DNA from: an uncultured Collinsella sp.
Lineage (GTDB): Bacteria > Actinomycetota > Coriobacteriia > Coriobacteriales > Coriobacteriaceae
NCBI GenBank assembly: GCA_900551205.1
Contig: URUW01000077.1
Location: 1 to 7,658, forward strand
Direction of reading: 5' to 3'
DNA length: 7,658 bases
This document shows, piece by piece, positions 6,581 through 7,658 of this stretch. The position numbers and the translations under genes were made by a program. Within the stretch, counting starts at the first letter, position 1. Each line of letters opens with the position of its first letter. The notes beneath the pieces were generated by a model. It saw nothing but the letters and a program-made list of their open reading frames with translations. It was not told where the DNA came from and ran no database searches.

Positions 6581-6983
6581 CTAAAGCTGCCTCCTGGGCG
6601 GCATCCGCTATCGGATAGCCGTCCTCGTCCTTTTCGATCGCAAGCGTGGCGGGAACGTTTTCCAGCGCACGCGTGATGCGCTCGGCCTCATCGGTCGAGC
6701 GATCGATGCGAAAATCGAGCTCGGGCGTAACACGCCAATCGAGCGAGCGAGCCAACAGGCTGCGAATACGGCCCTTGGCGCTTGCGAGCGCCTCCATGAC
6801 CTCGTCGTAGCGGCTCGCATCGCACGACACGTACACACGCGCGAACGAACGGTCCACCGCGACCTCGACCGCGGTCAAAGTAACCAGGTCGAGACGCGGA
6901 TCGGAAACCTCAAAGAGCAGGATATAACCGAGCTTCTCGCGAAGCTGCTCGCCCAGACGGCGGGTTGCCTGCGTTTGCTTCAT
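6573..6983 (-). CDS. rbfA: Ribosome-binding factor A (30S maturation)
   Basis: RbfA is a small KH-fold protein that binds the 30S subunit and helps the 5' end of 16S rRNA mature. It is needed for growth in the cold in several bacteria. The 136-residue product has the usual family length. Visible signatures are SDPRLDLVTLTAVEV (27-41) followed by RSFARVYVSC (45-54). Next come the helix-kink stretch ASAKGRIRSLLA (67-78) and TPELDFRIDRSTDEAERI (86-103), which matches the conserved 'PeL.F..D.S' end of the domain. The C-terminal tail (about 115-136) is acidic and less conserved. The start is the ATG at 6983, backed by an AGGGGG ribosome binding site and by the family N-terminus. The last codons overlap the start of the next gene by 8 nt (ATGACTAA), which suggests coupled translation. 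Identity is secure; function is inferred from the family. Confidence 0.95.
   Translation of the reverse strand: MKQTQATRRLGEQLREKLGYILLFEVSDPRLDLVTLTAVEVAVDRSFARVYVSCDASRYDEVMEALASAKGRIRSLLARSLDWRVTPELDFRIDRSTDEAERITRALENVPATLAIEKDEDGYPIADAAQEAALDD
6590..6595 (-). promoter_or_regulatory. Ribosome binding site of the nrnA-like gene, inside rbfA
   Basis: A perfect AGGAGG on the minus strand, 9 nt before the ATG at 6580. It lies within the last codons of rbfA, and it fixes the start of the DHH phosphoesterase as this ATG. It is the strongest Shine-Dalgarno match in the window. Confidence 0.8.
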
Positions 6984-6990
6984 AGCGCTA

Positions 6991-6996
6991 CCCCCT
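6991..6996 (-). promoter_or_regulatory. Ribosome binding site of rbfA, overlapping the infB stop
   Basis: AGGGGG on the minus strand, 7 nt before the rbfA ATG at 6983. Its first two bases are the last two of the infB TAG, so ribosomes ending infB finish on the rbfA start site. It differs from AGGAGG by one base and can still pair with the 16S tail through one G-U wobble. The same hexamer precedes dnaG. Confidence 0.7.
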
Positions 6997-7658
6997 ACTC
7001 GGTACGGGCAACCTGGTCGATGCGGTAACCCTCGATCTGGTCGCCGGGCTTGATGTCCTGGAAGTTCTCCAGGCCAATGCCGCCCTCGGAACCGCTCTTG
7101 AGGCTCTTGGCCTCGTCCTTGTAGTGGCGCATCGAGGCGATCTTGCCGTTGAAGACCACGATGCCGTCGCGCACCAGACGCACGGAATCGGTCGCGGCGA
7201 TCTCGCCCTCTTCGACACGGACACCGGCGGCGATACCGACTTTGGGCACCTTGAAGGTGTCCAGGACGGTCGCGGTACCCGTGGAGACCTCGACCTCGGT
7301 GGGCTTAAGCATGCCGATACGGGCAGCGTCGAGTTCCTCGAGGCACTTGTAGATGACGTCGTAGCAACGGATCTCGACGCCCTCGCGCTCGGCAGCGGAG
7401 CGGGCCTTACCGTCGGGACGGACACCAAAGCCGATGATGATGGCGTTGGAGGCGTCGGCCAGAACGACGTCGGTCTCGTTGATGGCACCAACGGCGGAGT
7501 GGATCGTGTTGATGCGAACCTCGGACTGATCCATCTTGTCGAGCGAGTCCTGAAGGGCCTCGATGGAACCCTGGACGTCGGCCTTGATGATCAGGTTGAG
7601 CTCCTTGACCTCGGCGTCGGCAATGGTCTCGAAGAGGTTCTCGAGCGTGACGTGCTTG
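6995..7658 (-). CDS. infB: Translation initiation factor IF-2, C-terminal part (partial at window edge)
   Basis: This is the 3' end of the gene for IF-2, the GTPase that brings initiator fMet-tRNA to the 30S subunit and promotes subunit joining. The reading frame is open from the window edge (first whole codon at 7657) to a TAG at 6997-6995, giving 220 visible residues. The GTPase domain is outside the window. What is seen matches IF-2 domain 3 (residues 1-110, with KELNLIIKADVQGS at 18-31 and a run around GFGVRPDGKAR) and then the C-terminal beta-barrel that binds the fMet-tRNA acceptor end (FKVPKVGIAAGVRVEEGEI, then GLENFQDIKPGD near the end). The internal ATG at 7534 is not a start, because the IF-2 similarity continues upstream of it. 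The stop codon overlaps the ribosome binding site of rbfA, 11 nt before that gene. Family identity is very secure. Confidence 0.96.
   Translation of the reverse strand, partial: KHVTLENLFETIADAEVKELNLIIKADVQGSIEALQDSLDKMDQSEVRINTIHSAVGAINETDVVLADASNAIIIGFGVRPDGKARSAAEREGVEIRCYDVIYKCLEELDAARIGMLKPTEVEVSTGTATVLDTFKVPKVGIAAGVRVEEGEIAATDSVRLVRDGIVVFNGKIASMRHYKDEAKSLKSGSEGGIGLENFQDIKPGDQIEGYRIDQVARTE

Noticed and set aside
5399..6676. A 425-codon open frame on the plus strand across truB, nrnA and rbfA
   Set aside because: It crosses three well-supported genes on the other strand, including their junctions, and its translation has the His/Arg/Ala/Gly-rich look of antisense reading.
1..7658. CRISPR array, insertion sequence, tRNA or rRNA gene, phage or defence system
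   Set aside because: No spaced repeats, transposase motifs, terminal inverted repeats or RNA-gene signatures were seen; the window is nearly all housekeeping coding sequence of uniform character.

Overview
All recognisable genes in this window lie on the minus strand, so the biological order runs from high to low coordinates: infB (3' part only), rbfA, an nrnA-type DHH phosphoesterase, truB, ribF, dnaG and rpoD. The DNA is GC-rich and closely packed. The primary sigma factor has an acidic N-terminal extension, GTG starts occur, and infB-rbfA-DHH protein stand together. This suits a high-GC Gram-positive, and a member of Coriobacteriia (Collinsella-like) is my best guess. That placement rests on general resemblance, not on a marker I could test.

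Right part (about 7658 to 3594): this is a translation and cofactor block. It holds the end of initiation factor 2, the 30S maturation factor RbfA, a nanoRNA/pAp/cyclic-dinucleotide phosphodiesterase, tRNA pseudouridine-55 synthase, and the bifunctional FMN/FAD synthase. Junctions are +11 nt, -8 nt (overlap), +15 nt and -4 nt (overlap). This is the spacing of one transcript with translational coupling. No promoter is visible inside the block, so its promoter should lie upstream of infB, outside the window.

Middle and left part (3601 to 33): DNA primase follows ribF with no gap. Its best start is a GTG that overlaps the ribF stop by 8 nt and has a good ribosome binding site. After dnaG comes the only real intergenic gap (1383-1492). 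It contains a possible promoter and small repeats, and then the primary sigma factor rpoD. A perfect 12-bp inverted repeat, one base beyond the rpoD stop, probably ends the unit at the left edge.

Taken together, the window joins two gene clusters that are usually separate: the infB-rbfA-truB-ribF cluster and the dnaG-rpoD 'macromolecular synthesis' pair. Initiation factors for translation, replication priming and transcription are thus placed head to tail, with an enzyme that degrades very short RNAs among them. All genes belong to well-known families and I see no mobile element, CRISPR array, RNA gene or defence system. The points worth a second look are the fused gene order, the unusual linker and metal-site residue in DnaG, the charge-split N-terminus of RpoD, the rpoD leader, and some non-consensus residues in RibF.
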